Positions 6,616 through 14,972 of a stretch of 16,632 bases of DNA are shown piece after piece. This DNA comes from Lachnospiraceae bacterium UBA3785 (GTDB taxonomy: Bacteria; Bacillota; Clostridia; Lachnospirales; Lachnospiraceae): the NCBI GenBank assembly GCA_002369495.1, contig DFFD01000205.1, positions 1 through 16,632 of the forward strand. The letters are read 5' to 3'. The notes under the pieces were generated by a model, which ran no database searches, was not told the DNA's origin, and saw only the letters and a list, made by a program, of their open reading frames with translations. The position numbers were made by a program, and so were the translations under genes. The first letter of the stretch is position 1. Each line of letters starts with the position of its first letter.

Positions 6616-7992
6616 ATGAAGAAAAGGTTATTGGCAGCAGCACTTGCAGTTTCCATGGCAGCGGCTATGGTGGGATGCGGCGGATCCGGCAGCACAGCAG
6701 GCACCGGCAGCGAAGGTGCGGGTACCGCCAGCACAGCCAGCACAGCCGGCGAGGCGCAGGGCACGACCGCACCGGCCGGCTCCGGCGAGACCATCACGGT
6801 TGCCATCTGGGATCCGAATCAGCTCGCAGGTCTCCAGCAGATCGCTGACGAGTGGGGCGCCGCAAACGGCTACAAGGTAGAGTTCACGGTCCCGGGCTGG
6901 GACGGCTACTGGACGATGCTGGAAGCGGGCGTTTCCGGCGGCGAGATGCCGGACGTCTTCTGGATGCACTCCAACAACGCGGCCAAGTACATGGCATCCG
7001 GCGTTCTTCTCAACATGGACAGCTACATCGAGAACGACGATACGATGGACCTCAACAACTACTTCGAAGGCATCAACGAGCTCTACAGCTACAACGGCTC
7101 CCAGTACGGCATCCCGAAGGACCATGACACGATCGCGGTCATCTACAACAAGGCGCTCTTTGACAAATACGGCGTCGAGCATCCGACATCCGACTGGACA
7201 TGGGAAGACTTCGCGGCGATCGCCCAGGAGATCTCCGACAAGGGCGCGGCGGACGGCGTCTACGGCACATACTGCAACACCGGCAACAACCAGGATACCT
7301 GGTACAACATCATCTATTCTTACGGCGGAGAAGTCATCACCGAGGATAAGAAGGCTTCCGGTTACGATGAGCCGGCAACCATCGAGGCGATGAAGTTCGT
7401 GGCTGAGAAGATCCTTCCGGCCTGCCCGTCTCCGGACTCCATGGCTTCCACCGGCGGCGACACGATGTTCATCTCCGGCGTCGTCGGCATGATCTGCCAG
7501 GGTTCCTGGACCGTCAACAACTTCTACACCGCTGACAACGCTTCCGACTTTGAGTGGGTCATGCTGCCCTACGCGGACGTCAACGGCAACGGCACCTGCG
7601 AGCCGGAAGAGCGCTGCTCGATCTACAACGGCCTCGGCTGGTCCATCTACTCTCAGACGAAACATCCGGATGCTGCATGGTCGCTGGTTTCCTACCTCAG
7701 CAGCGAGGCTTCCCAGATCAAGCAGTCTGAGCTCGGCGTCACGATGGCCGGCTACATCGGCTGCTCCGAAGCGTTCGCCAATGCGTTCGACGGCATGGAT
7801 GTCTCCGCTTTCGTCGACATCGAGGAGCAGGGCACTCTGATCTTCCGCCCGTACTCCAAGACCACGGCGATCTGGGAAGACGATGCCTCCCAGGCACTCG
7901 TCGAGGCATGGTCCGCTCCTGAGAAGATGGAAGAGGTCATGCACAAGATCGCGGACAGCATGAATGAGACTCTGGCTGAAGAGAACGGCTGA
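6616..7992 (+). CDS. ABC transporter sugar-binding lipoprotein (MsmE-like, family 1)
   Basis: The 458-residue precursor begins with KKR, a hydrophobic stretch and a lipobox ending MVGC, so C21 is the lipidated first mature residue. A Gly/Ser/Thr/Ala linker (about 22-55) tethers the binding domain to the outside of the membrane. The rest is a cluster-B/family 1 solute-binding fold: ITVAIWDPNQ start, GEMPDVFWMHSN, GIPKDHDTIAVIYNKALFDKYG, and aromatic residues typical of oligosaccharide pockets. Start: an upstream in-frame ATG at 6592 exists, but AAGGAGG at 6598-6604 lies after it and 11 nt before 6616, and the signal peptide begins properly there. It is the first gene of the operon. The two GH36 genes downstream suggest alpha-galactosides as ligand (inference). 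Confidence 0.9.
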   Translation: MKKRLLAAALAVSMAAAMVGCGGSGSTAGTGSEGAGTASTASTAGEAQGTTAPAGSGETITVAIWDPNQLAGLQQIADEWGAANGYKVEFTVPGWDGYWTMLEAGVSGGEMPDVFWMHSNNAAKYMASGVLLNMDSYIENDDTMDLNNYFEGINELYSYNGSQYGIPKDHDTIAVIYNKALFDKYGVEHPTSDWTWEDFAAIAQEISDKGAADGVYGTYCNTGNNQDTWYNIIYSYGGEVITEDKKASGYDEPATIEAMKFVAEKILPACPSPDSMASTGGDTMFISGVVGMICQGSWTVNNFYTADNASDFEWVMLPYADVNGNGTCEPEERCSIYNGLGWSIYSQTKHPDAAWSLVSYLSSEASQIKQSELGVTMAGYIGCSEAFANAFDGMDVSAFVDIEEQGTLIFRPYSKTTAIWEDDASQALVEAWSAPEKMEEVMHKIADSMNETLAEENG

Positions 7993-8034
7993 GCAGATTT
8001 TCCCAAAGAGAAACTTTTCTGAATAGAAACACAA

Positions 8035-8068
8035 AAAGAGCAGATGGATCGCGGTTCATCTGCTCTTT
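8035..8068 (+). promoter_or_regulatory. Intercistronic hairpin after the binding-protein gene
   Basis: A perfect 12-bp stem (AAAGAGCAGATG at 8035-8046 with CATCTGCTCTTT at 8057-8068) with a 10-nt loop lies between the binding protein and first permease. Only three T close the stem, followed by ATAACAG, so it is at most a leaky terminator. Such hairpins commonly protect the upstream message and leave the binding protein in excess over the membrane subunits. Confidence 0.75.
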
Positions 8069-8090
8069 ATAACAGAAAGGAGATAGTGCA

Positions 8091-8978
8091 TTGAAGACAA
8101 AAATGACGAAAAGAGCCAGGACTGAAGCAATCTGGGGCCTTCTATTTATCGCTCCGACCATCATCGGCCTGCTCATTCTCAACTATTATCCCATCTTTGA
8201 AACGGTATGGCAGTCCTTCTGCAAAACCGGCGACTTCGGTATCGGCAACACATTCATCGGCCTCGGAAACTTCAAGAAGCTCTTCACGGACAAGGAAGTC
8301 TTCCGGACCCTGTTCAACTCCTTCCGGTATGCGATCCTCAGCCTTCCGCTGACCGTAGCCATCTCTCTCGTCCTTGCGGTTCTCCTCAACAGGAAAATGA
8401 AACTCAGAAGCGTCTACCGCACGATCTTCTTCCTGCCCATGGTCTGCGCTCCGGCTGCGGTCGCCATGGTCTGGAAGTGGATGTTCAACCAGGACTACGG
8501 CCTCTTAAACCACATGCTCGGCTTCAAGATCAACTGGGTCACCGATCCGGCCATCGCGATGCTCGCGATCGTCATCGTCGGCGTCTGGAGCTCGATCGGC
8601 AACAACATGATCCTTCTTCTGGGCGGCCTGCAGGACATCCCGAGAGACTACTATGAAGCGGCTTCCGTCGACGGCTCCACCGGCGTCCACGCATTCTTCC
8701 ACATCACGATCCCGCTCTTAAGCCCGATGCTCTTCTTCATCATCCAGACCGGCATCATGGGCGCCCTGAACCTCTTCGACCTTCCTTTCATGATCATGGA
8801 CCAGAGCAGCCGCGCGTGGCCGTCCGTCAAGACGATCACCTACCTCTTCTACGAGTACGCATTTGAGAAATCCAACCGCGGCTACGGTGCAGCGATCATC
8901 CTGTTCCTGATCTGCATCATCTCGATCCTGACGTTCATTCTCCAGAAATCCGAGAAGAAGTGGGTCCATTACGACTGA
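8091..8978 (+). CDS. ABC sugar transporter permease, MalF/MsmF-like
   Basis: The 295-residue integral membrane protein has six membrane segments (first at about residues 15-37, last at about 262-284) and the cytoplasmic EAA loop that docks the ATPase (E189-A-A-S-V-D194-G). The start appears to be TTG: AAAGGAG (8076-8082) is 8 nt before it, but 20 nt before the next in-frame ATG at 8103. The translated start is therefore a rare codon, or the protein is four residues shorter. It forms the import channel with the next permease. The gap to that gene is 17 nt. Confidence 0.92.
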   Translation: MKTKMTKRARTEAIWGLLFIAPTIIGLLILNYYPIFETVWQSFCKTGDFGIGNTFIGLGNFKKLFTDKEVFRTLFNSFRYAILSLPLTVAISLVLAVLLNRKMKLRSVYRTIFFLPMVCAPAAVAMVWKWMFNQDYGLLNHMLGFKINWVTDPAIAMLAIVIVGVWSSIGNNMILLLGGLQDIPRDYYEAASVDGSTGVHAFFHITIPLLSPMLFFIIQTGIMGALNLFDLPFMIMDQSSRAWPSVKTITYLFYEYAFEKSNRGYGAAIILFLICIISILTFILQKSEKKWVHYD

Positions 8979-8995
8979 TAGAAAGGAGATATACC

Positions 8996-9835
8996 ATGAG
9001 TTGGACTGTTAAGAAGAATTTAACGTCAACTTTGATCCATGCCGTCCTCATCATCGGATCCCTGGCGATGCTTCTGCCGTTCGCGTGGATGGTGCTGACA
9101 GCCTTCAAGACCAGGAGCGAGTCGATCTCGGTCAATCCGTTTTACATTTTCCCGGCGGCGGGCTGGCATTTTGAGAACTTCATCGAAGTCTGGAATTCCT
9201 ACAACTTCCTGGTTCTCTACAAGAACACCCTCATCATGATCTTCCTGCGCGTCCTCTGCGCCTGCCTGACGGCGACGCTCGCGGGCTACGCGTTCGGCAG
9301 GCTGAAATTCCCGTTCAAGAATTTCTTCTTTGCCATGATCCTCGTCCAGATGATGGTCCCGGGCCAGATCTACATCATCCCGCAGTACCTGATCGTATCG
9401 AGGTTCCATCTGATGAACACCCAGCTGGCGCTGCTGCTGCCCGGCGCGGTCACCGCGTTCGGCACCTACCTCTGCAAGCAGGGCTACCAGAGTCTGCCGG
9501 TCTCCCTGGAGGAGGCGGCGGAGCTTGACGGCGCCAACGTCTGGCAGCGGTTCCTCTTCGTCATGCTGCCGCTCACAAGATCCTCCCTGGTATCGCTGGG
9601 CATCTTCACCGCCCTCTTTGCCTACAAGGACCTCATGTGGCCGATGATCGTCTGCCCGAAGACCAACGCTACGACGCTCACCGCGGCGCTCTCGAGGCTC
9701 CAGGGCCAGTTCAGCAGCAACTATCCGCAGCTGATGGCCGGCGCGGTCATGGCGGTCGTTCCCATGCTGGTTCTCTACCTGATCTTCCAGAAGCAGTTCG
9801 TTGAAGGCATCGCGACCTCCGGCGGCAAATTATAA
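8996..9835 (+). CDS. ABC sugar transporter permease, MalG/MsmG-like
   Basis: The 279-residue protein has six membrane segments and the longer MalG-type topology, with the EAA loop near the C-terminal half (E172-E-A-A-E-L-D178-G) and the typical PxQxYIIPQYLI segment before it. The ATG at 8996 has AAAGGAG 8 nt upstream; an earlier in-frame ATG at 8960 lies inside the preceding gene and lacks a ribosome site. It pairs with the upstream permease. No nucleotide-binding subunit follows, which is usual for this importer class when a multitask MsmK-type ATPase is encoded elsewhere. Confidence 0.92.
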   Translation: MSWTVKKNLTSTLIHAVLIIGSLAMLLPFAWMVLTAFKTRSESISVNPFYIFPAAGWHFENFIEVWNSYNFLVLYKNTLIMIFLRVLCACLTATLAGYAFGRLKFPFKNFFFAMILVQMMVPGQIYIIPQYLIVSRFHLMNTQLALLLPGAVTAFGTYLCKQGYQSLPVSLEEAAELDGANVWQRFLFVMLPLTRSSLVSLGIFTALFAYKDLMWPMIVCPKTNATTLTAALSRLQGQFSSNYPQLMAGAVMAVVPMLVLYLIFQKQFVEGIATSGGKL

Positions 9836-9846
9836 AGGAGACAACT

Positions 9847-10524
9847 ATGAATATCGGCGGATTTCTCTCAAATGACAGCAAGTTCGGCAAGATGATGACA
9901 AAGATCGGGACAATCATCGTACTCAACATTCTCTTTGTGATCAGCTGCGTACCCGTCGTGACAGTCGGCCCGGCGCTCTCCGCCCTCTACTACTCGCTCG
10001 ATGAGCTTCTTAAGGAGGAGGAAAATGACAGGCTCTACATGACCGGCGGGACGATCAACCCTGTCAGGGTCTTTTTAAGGGGGATCCGCCGTCGTTTTCC
10101 GGCCAGCCTGGCAGCCTGGCTTCTCTTCGTCGGCATCATGATCCTCGGCTCCGTGAATCTCCAGATCTGCGCAGCCTGGCAGGGTCCCATGAGATATCTC
10201 TCATCGGTCATAGCGATGGTCATGTTCACCGCCTTCGCAGGCTTTGCGCTGGTCTTTCCGGTGCTGGGGCGCACTGAAGGGAGCTTTAAGGATGCATTCA
10301 GGATGGCTTTCGAGACGGCTCTCATCTCGCCGCTCGGCACGATCGCTTCCATGCTCATCTACGCGGTACCGCTCATCATCATCCGGCTTGACACTGTCAA
10401 TCAGCCGCTGTATGCATTCATTTTCTGCTTCTTCGGCTGCGGCGTCCTCGCCATGACCGTCACGAAGCTTCTCATGAAACCGATCGAACGAATCAGAGAA
10501 CTGAACAAGGCTCAGGAAGCCTGA
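9847..10524 (+). CDS. YesL-family membrane protein (DUF624)
   Basis: The 225-residue protein has about five hydrophobic segments (roughly residues 20-42, 84-104, 115-137, 157-177 and 185-208). It shows the DUF624 hallmarks: an N-terminal GxxxxFGKMMTKIGTIIVLN-like stretch, the SCVPVVTVGPALSALYYSL turn, and conserved basic residues at the C-terminus. YesL proteins recur inside Firmicute operons for plant-polysaccharide or oligosaccharide uptake, next to family 1 ABC importers, but their biochemical role is not established. Here it sits 11 nt after the second permease and 13 nt before the first glycoside hydrolase, with AAAGGAG at its start, so it is co-expressed. An accessory role in the importer or its membrane assembly is inference. 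Confidence 0.85.
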   Translation: MNIGGFLSNDSKFGKMMTKIGTIIVLNILFVISCVPVVTVGPALSALYYSLDELLKEEENDRLYMTGGTINPVRVFLRGIRRRFPASLAAWLLFVGIMILGSVNLQICAAWQGPMRYLSSVIAMVMFTAFAGFALVFPVLGRTEGSFKDAFRMAFETALISPLGTIASMLIYAVPLIIIRLDTVNQPLYAFIFCFFGCGVLAMTVTKLLMKPIERIRELNKAQEA

Positions 10525-10537
10525 AAGGACGTACAAA

Positions 10538-12580
10538 ATGATGATTGCGGATACCAGCTGGCATATCAGATTTAACCGGCAGCAGAATACCGTGACGGAG
10601 GCGGACGTGCCGGTCAACGGCGCTTCCTGTGAGAAGGACGGGGTCATCTGTTCTCTCACCTGCCGGGAAGAGGGCGGCATCGTCCGGGCTGCCATCGATC
10701 TTCGGATCCCCACACCCACACTGACGGACACGGCGGCGCTCTCGATGGAGGAGCCGGTCCGGATGTCGCTTCCGCTTGAGGAAAGGCCGGAGCGGATCAC
10801 CGCCTTCTACATGTTCAACCCCTGGTGGACCAGGCCGGCATTTGTCGGCAATACGGGGGACATCCCCGAAAAGACGCAGCTCGCGCTCTTTAAAATGAAA
10901 GACCGCGTCACCTGCCTCCTCCCGATGGTCGGGAACGCGTTCAAGAGCACGCTCGCGGGCGGAGAGCCGGACGAGATCACGCTCGTCATGAGCGCCTGCC
11001 TCGGCGGGATCACGCATGTCGGCGAGACGCTCTTCCTCATCGGCGAGGGGCGGACCGCGGCGGAGGCCGTGCACAAGATTTTCATGTACCTTGCGGAGAC
11101 GGCGGGGCTCCGCCTGCGCTCCGAGCGGGAGCTCCCGGAGATGTTCCGGTATCTCGGGTGGTGCAGCTGGGACGCATTTTATACGGACGTAACTGAGACA
11201 AAAATACGGGAGAAGGCCGCGGAACTCGTCGAAAAGCAGGTGCCGGTGCGCTGGATCCTGATTGACGACGGCTGGTTCGGTGCAGAGGAGAAGATGATCG
11301 CGGACCTTGCCCCGGACGGGGTCAAGTTCCCGAACGGCTTCAAGGCGATGACCGACGACATCCGGAAGGAGACCTCCGTCCGCTGGTTCGGCGTCTGGCA
11401 CGCGCTCGGCGGCTACTGGGACGGCGTCGCGCCGGGAAGCCGGGCAGCGCTTGACGAGGCCGGGAACCTCTTTCATGATCTCTCCGGGAGGCTCGTGCCG
11501 GATCCGGAGAGGGGCGCTTATTTTTACCGCGACTGGTACGATATTCTCCGCCGCGAAGGCATCGATTTCGTCAAGGTGGACGGGCAGAGCGCGGTTCCCT
11601 TCTACTACAAAAATGCATACCCGCTCGCGGAGGCGGCCAGGAAGATCAATTTCTCGCTGGAGAGCGGCGTCACGAAGATGGGCGGCGCGGTGATCAACTG
11701 CATGGGCATGGCGATGGAAAATATCCTCGCGCGCCCCTCCTCGGCCGTCTCGCGCAACAGCGACGATTTCCTCCCCGCAAAGGAGGAGAGCTTCGCCGAG
11801 CACCTCCTGCAGAACGCCTACAATGCAATCTACCACAATGAGATCTACTGCTGCGACTGGGACATGTTCTGGACAAGCCACCCGCACGCGGGCAAGCACG
11901 CGCTGCTGCGGGCCATGAGCGGCGGTCCGGTCTATGTGAGCGACCGGATCGGGGCGACCGAGCTTAAGACACTGAAGCCGCTTGCCTACGCGGACGGTGA
12001 AGTGCTCATGATGGAGCGGTCGGCACAGCCGGCGGAGGAGTGCATTTTCAGCGATCCGATGAAGGATGGAGTCTTAAAGCTCCAGAACTGCGGCCGCTAT
12101 GGGATCGTGGAGAAGGCCGGCGGCATCGCTGTCTTCAACCTGACGGGTGAGCGGCAGGATTACCGGATCTCGCCGGCGGAAGTGCCGGAGCTTGATCCGG
12201 AGAGAAACTATATCGTCTATGATTACCGGAAAGGCACGGCGATGACGCTCACGGGCGCGGAGACCCTCGCGGGGAGCCTTGAGGCCGGCGATTACGGCTG
12301 GTTTGTGTTCGTCCCCGAGGGGAAGAACGGCAGCTGCCTCGGCCTTCGGGACAAGTACGCCGGCTTCACGGCGGTCGAGGCCTCCTTCGCGGAGGGCGAT
12401 ACGGACACGCACATTCTACACGGGAGCGGTGACGTGGCCTTCTTCTCCGCGAGGAAGCCGGTGCGCGCAGCAGCAAACGGCGCAGACGTGACCGGGCAGA
12501 TCGAGAGCGCGGGGAACATCCACACGCTGCGGCTCCCGGAGCGCGCCGGAAAGACCGTTGTCAGCATAACCTGGGAATAA
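10538..12580 (+). CDS. GH36 alpha-galactosidase, raffinose-synthase/Sip1 type
   Basis: The 680-residue protein matches the raffinose-synthase/seed-imbibition branch of family GH36: an N-terminal beta domain (about 1-195), a (beta/alpha)8 barrel (about 200-500) and a C-terminal beta-sandwich. Barrel landmarks are GWCSWD (207-212), the galactose-binding D243-D244-G-W246, the nucleophile D348 in FVKVDGQ, and the acid/base candidate D409 or D410 in SRNSDDF. It has no signal peptide, so it acts in the cytoplasm, releasing galactose from alpha-1,6-galactosides or transferring it. Plant homologues include galactosyltransferases, so hydrolysis versus transfer is open. AAAGGA overlaps the YesL stop codon region and lies 8 nt before the ATG; a second ATG follows directly. 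Confidence 0.85.
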   Translation: MMIADTSWHIRFNRQQNTVTEADVPVNGASCEKDGVICSLTCREEGGIVRAAIDLRIPTPTLTDTAALSMEEPVRMSLPLEERPERITAFYMFNPWWTRPAFVGNTGDIPEKTQLALFKMKDRVTCLLPMVGNAFKSTLAGGEPDEITLVMSACLGGITHVGETLFLIGEGRTAAEAVHKIFMYLAETAGLRLRSERELPEMFRYLGWCSWDAFYTDVTETKIREKAAELVEKQVPVRWILIDDGWFGAEEKMIADLAPDGVKFPNGFKAMTDDIRKETSVRWFGVWHALGGYWDGVAPGSRAALDEAGNLFHDLSGRLVPDPERGAYFYRDWYDILRREGIDFVKVDGQSAVPFYYKNAYPLAEAARKINFSLESGVTKMGGAVINCMGMAMENILARPSSAVSRNSDDFLPAKEESFAEHLLQNAYNAIYHNEIYCCDWDMFWTSHPHAGKHALLRAMSGGPVYVSDRIGATELKTLKPLAYADGEVLMMERSAQPAEECIFSDPMKDGVLKLQNCGRYGIVEKAGGIAVFNLTGERQDYRISPAEVPELDPERNYIVYDYRKGTAMTLTGAETLAGSLEAGDYGWFVFVPEGKNGSCLGLRDKYAGFTAVEASFAEGDTDTHILHGSGDVAFFSARKPVRAAANGADVTGQIESAGNIHTLRLPERAGKTVVSITWE

Positions 12581-12604
12581 CTATAAGCAGCAAGAGGTAA
12601 CGAT

Positions 12605-14833
12605 ATGAGCATCATTTATCACCAGGAACAGAGGATATGGACGCTGGAAACCCGCCATACCGCCTATGAAATGCAGGTCTCTAAGCTTGGCTACCTGATC
12701 CATCTCTACTACGGGGCAAAGACTGCCGACCGGATGGATTTTCTCTTCGAGCCCTACGATCTCGGCTTCTCGCCGAACCCCTACGAGCTGCGCACTGAAA
12801 AATGCGGCACGCCGGACGCCTATCCGCAGGAGTACAGCGGCATGAACGCCGGCGATTTCCGCCTCAGCTCGGCGGACGCGGTGACCGCGTCCGGGATCCG
12901 GGGAGCGGATTTCCGCTATGTGAGCCACGAGATCCTGCCCGGAAAATACAGGGTCAGCGGCATGCCGTCGGCCTTCGACCGGGACGATGAGGCGGAGACG
13001 CTCGTCATACGCCTGCGCGACAAGGCTGCGGGCCTCATCGCGGAGCTTTACTACGCGGTCTTTGAGGAGACGGACGTGATCACGCGCGCTGTGCGGCTCG
13101 TCAACGGCTCGGAGGAGGCGATCGAGCTTGGCAAGGCGGCTTCCGCCTGCCTCGACCTGCCGGAGGGCGACTGGGATCTCATCCATTTCCACGGAAAGCA
13201 CACGCTGGAGCGCCAGATCGAGCGGGTCCCGGTCATGACGGGGATCCAGACGGTCTCCTCGAAGCGCGGCGCGTCGAGCCACCAGCAGAACCCGTTCGTG
13301 ATCCTCTGCGGGCGGGAAGCCTCGGAGGACTTCGGGGACTGCTACGGGATGATGCTCGTCTACTCGGGCAGCCACCGGATCGAGACGGAGAAGGAGCAGA
13401 GCGGTACAGTCCGCTGCGTGGCGGGGATCAACGATGAGACCTTCAGCTGGCACCTTGCCCCGGGGGAGGCGTTTGAGACGCCGGAGGCGATCCTTTCATT
13501 TTCTGGAACGGGCCTCGGAACCCTGTCCCGGCAGTACCACCGCTTTATCCGGAAGCATATCTGCCGAAGCAAATACATGCATGAGCGGAGACCGGTGCTC
13601 ATCAACAACTGGGAGGCGACCTACTTCAATTTCGACGAGACGAAGATCCTGCACATCGCGGAGGAGGCCAAAAAGCTCGGCGTCGAGATGATGGTCCTCG
13701 ACGACGGCTGGTTCGGGACGCGCGACGACGACAACAGCGGACTTGGCGACTGGTTCGTCAACGAGCGGAAGCTCAGGGGCGGCCTTACTCCGCTCATCGA
13801 GAAGATCAATGCCCTCGGCATGAAATTCGGGATCTGGGTGGAGCCTGAGATGGTGAACGAGGATTCCGACCTCTACCGGGCGCACCCGGACTGGGCGCTG
13901 ACCGTGCCCGGCAGGGACCCGGCGATGAGCCGCAACCAGCTGGTCCTCGATCTCTCCCGGAAAGAGGTGGTCGACTGGCTCTACGGGGCGCTGGCGAGGC
14001 TTCTTCTCGACCATCATATCGAGTATGTCAAATGGGACATGAACCGCCACCTCTCGGACATCTACAGCCGGGATTGTCCGGCTGACCGGCAGGGCGAGGT
14101 TCCGCACCGCTATGTGCTCGGGCTCTACGATCTTCTGGAGCGGCTGACGAAGGCATTTCCGGACGTCCTCTTCGAGGGCTGCGCCGGCGGGGGCGGCCGC
14201 TTTGACGCCGCGATGCTCTACTACTCGCCGCAGATCTGGTGCAGCGACAACACGGACGCGGTGGAGCGCCTCTACATCCAGGAGGGAACCTCTTACGGGT
14301 ATCCGGCCTCGGCGGTCGGCGCGCATGTTTCCGCAGTACCGAACCACCAGACCGGCAGGATCACCCCGATCGGGACCCGCGGCGTCACCGCGATGTCGGG
14401 CGGGTTCGGGTACGAGCTCGACCTCGGCAAACTGACGGAGGCTGAGAAGGAGGCGGTCAGGAGCCAGATTGCGCGCTACCACGAGTATTACGACCTGATC
14501 CACGAGGGCGACTATTACCGCCTGACGTCGGATTCGCGCCGCCTTACCCACACCGCCTGGCAGTTTGTCTCGGAGGATAAGGGCAGCTCTCTCGTGAGCC
14601 TTGTCATGGCGGCTCCGAGGCTCAACTCGGGTCCGCTCCGCTTAAGGCTCAAGGGGCTTGACCCGGAAGCCTCCTACGAGGTCGTGCGCATGGAGATCTT
14701 CGGCTTTGAGCCGCCCGCGCCAAAGAACGGAAGGAAGGTCTTCTCCGGCGCGGCGCTGATGAGCGGAGGCTTTGTCTTCCCGATGCTCTGGGGAAATTAT
14801 CCGAGCGCCCAGGTGTATCTTAAGAAAGTTTAA
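12605..14833 (+). CDS. GH36 alpha-galactosidase (AgaA/RafA type)
   Basis: At 742 residues this is a full-length classical bacterial GH36 enzyme (usual about 720-750): an N-terminal beta-supersandwich (1-330), the catalytic barrel (about 331-640) and a C-terminal beta domain. The nucleophile is D478 in YVKWDMNR and the acid/base D548 in WCSDNTDAVERL. Substrate-pocket residues W336 (NNWEATYF) and D366-D367 (LDDGWFG) are present. This numbering coincides with what I recall for Geobacillus AgaA. It is cytoplasmic and tetrameric in relatives, cleaving galactose from melibiose, raffinose and stachyose. It is the last gene of the operon, 24 nt after the other GH36, with GCAAGAGGTAACG as a modest ribosome site, then a terminator. 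Confidence 0.95.
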   Translation: MSIIYHQEQRIWTLETRHTAYEMQVSKLGYLIHLYYGAKTADRMDFLFEPYDLGFSPNPYELRTEKCGTPDAYPQEYSGMNAGDFRLSSADAVTASGIRGADFRYVSHEILPGKYRVSGMPSAFDRDDEAETLVIRLRDKAAGLIAELYYAVFEETDVITRAVRLVNGSEEAIELGKAASACLDLPEGDWDLIHFHGKHTLERQIERVPVMTGIQTVSSKRGASSHQQNPFVILCGREASEDFGDCYGMMLVYSGSHRIETEKEQSGTVRCVAGINDETFSWHLAPGEAFETPEAILSFSGTGLGTLSRQYHRFIRKHICRSKYMHERRPVLINNWEATYFNFDETKILHIAEEAKKLGVEMMVLDDGWFGTRDDDNSGLGDWFVNERKLRGGLTPLIEKINALGMKFGIWVEPEMVNEDSDLYRAHPDWALTVPGRDPAMSRNQLVLDLSRKEVVDWLYGALARLLLDHHIEYVKWDMNRHLSDIYSRDCPADRQGEVPHRYVLGLYDLLERLTKAFPDVLFEGCAGGGGRFDAAMLYYSPQIWCSDNTDAVERLYIQEGTSYGYPASAVGAHVSAVPNHQTGRITPIGTRGVTAMSGGFGYELDLGKLTEAEKEAVRSQIARYHEYYDLIHEGDYYRLTSDSRRLTHTAWQFVSEDKGSSLVSLVMAAPRLNSGPLRLRLKGLDPEASYEVVRMEIFGFEPPAPKNGRKVFSGAALMSGGFVFPMLWGNYPSAQVYLKKV

Positions 14834-14844
14834 ATGAACTGTGT

Positions 14845-14894
14845 GCGGCAGACGGCCGCTTATGAGGGACCTGCAAATAAGGTCCCTTTTTTTT
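14845..14894 (+). terminator. Terminator of the alpha-galactoside operon
   Basis: A 7-bp stem AGGGACC (14865-14871)/GGTCCCT (14881-14887), 9-nt loop, runs into eight T (14887-14894). A small GCGGC/GCCGC hairpin (14845-14859) precedes it. Confidence 0.9.
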
Positions 14895-14927
14895 GTCGAT
14901 TCAGACCTTTTCTTTTCATTTTCCGGT

Positions 14928-14936
14928 TGTTATAAT
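14928..14936 (+). promoter_or_regulatory. Extended -10 promoter of the rhamnulokinase operon
   Basis: TGTTATAAT is a perfect extended -10, 36 nt before the kinase start. The -35 position (14908-14913, TTTTCT) is poor. No operator repeat is obvious in the short leader. Confidence 0.55.
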
Positions 14937-14972
14937 GGCATCAGGTAATGAAAAAGAAAGGAGACTTTCGCC

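Noticed and set aside
6628..8034. Long antisense open frame opposite the binding-protein gene (and similar ones opposite the GH36 and vWA genes, e.g. 10493-11899, 13496-14551, 129-944)
   Set aside because: They mirror GC-rich codon bias of the real genes, lack ribosome sites and have Arg/Val/Asp-rich compositions without family motifs.
10538..14833. The two GH36 genes as a recent tandem duplication
   Set aside because: Their catalytic motifs, lengths and N-terminal domains differ and place them in separate subfamilies.
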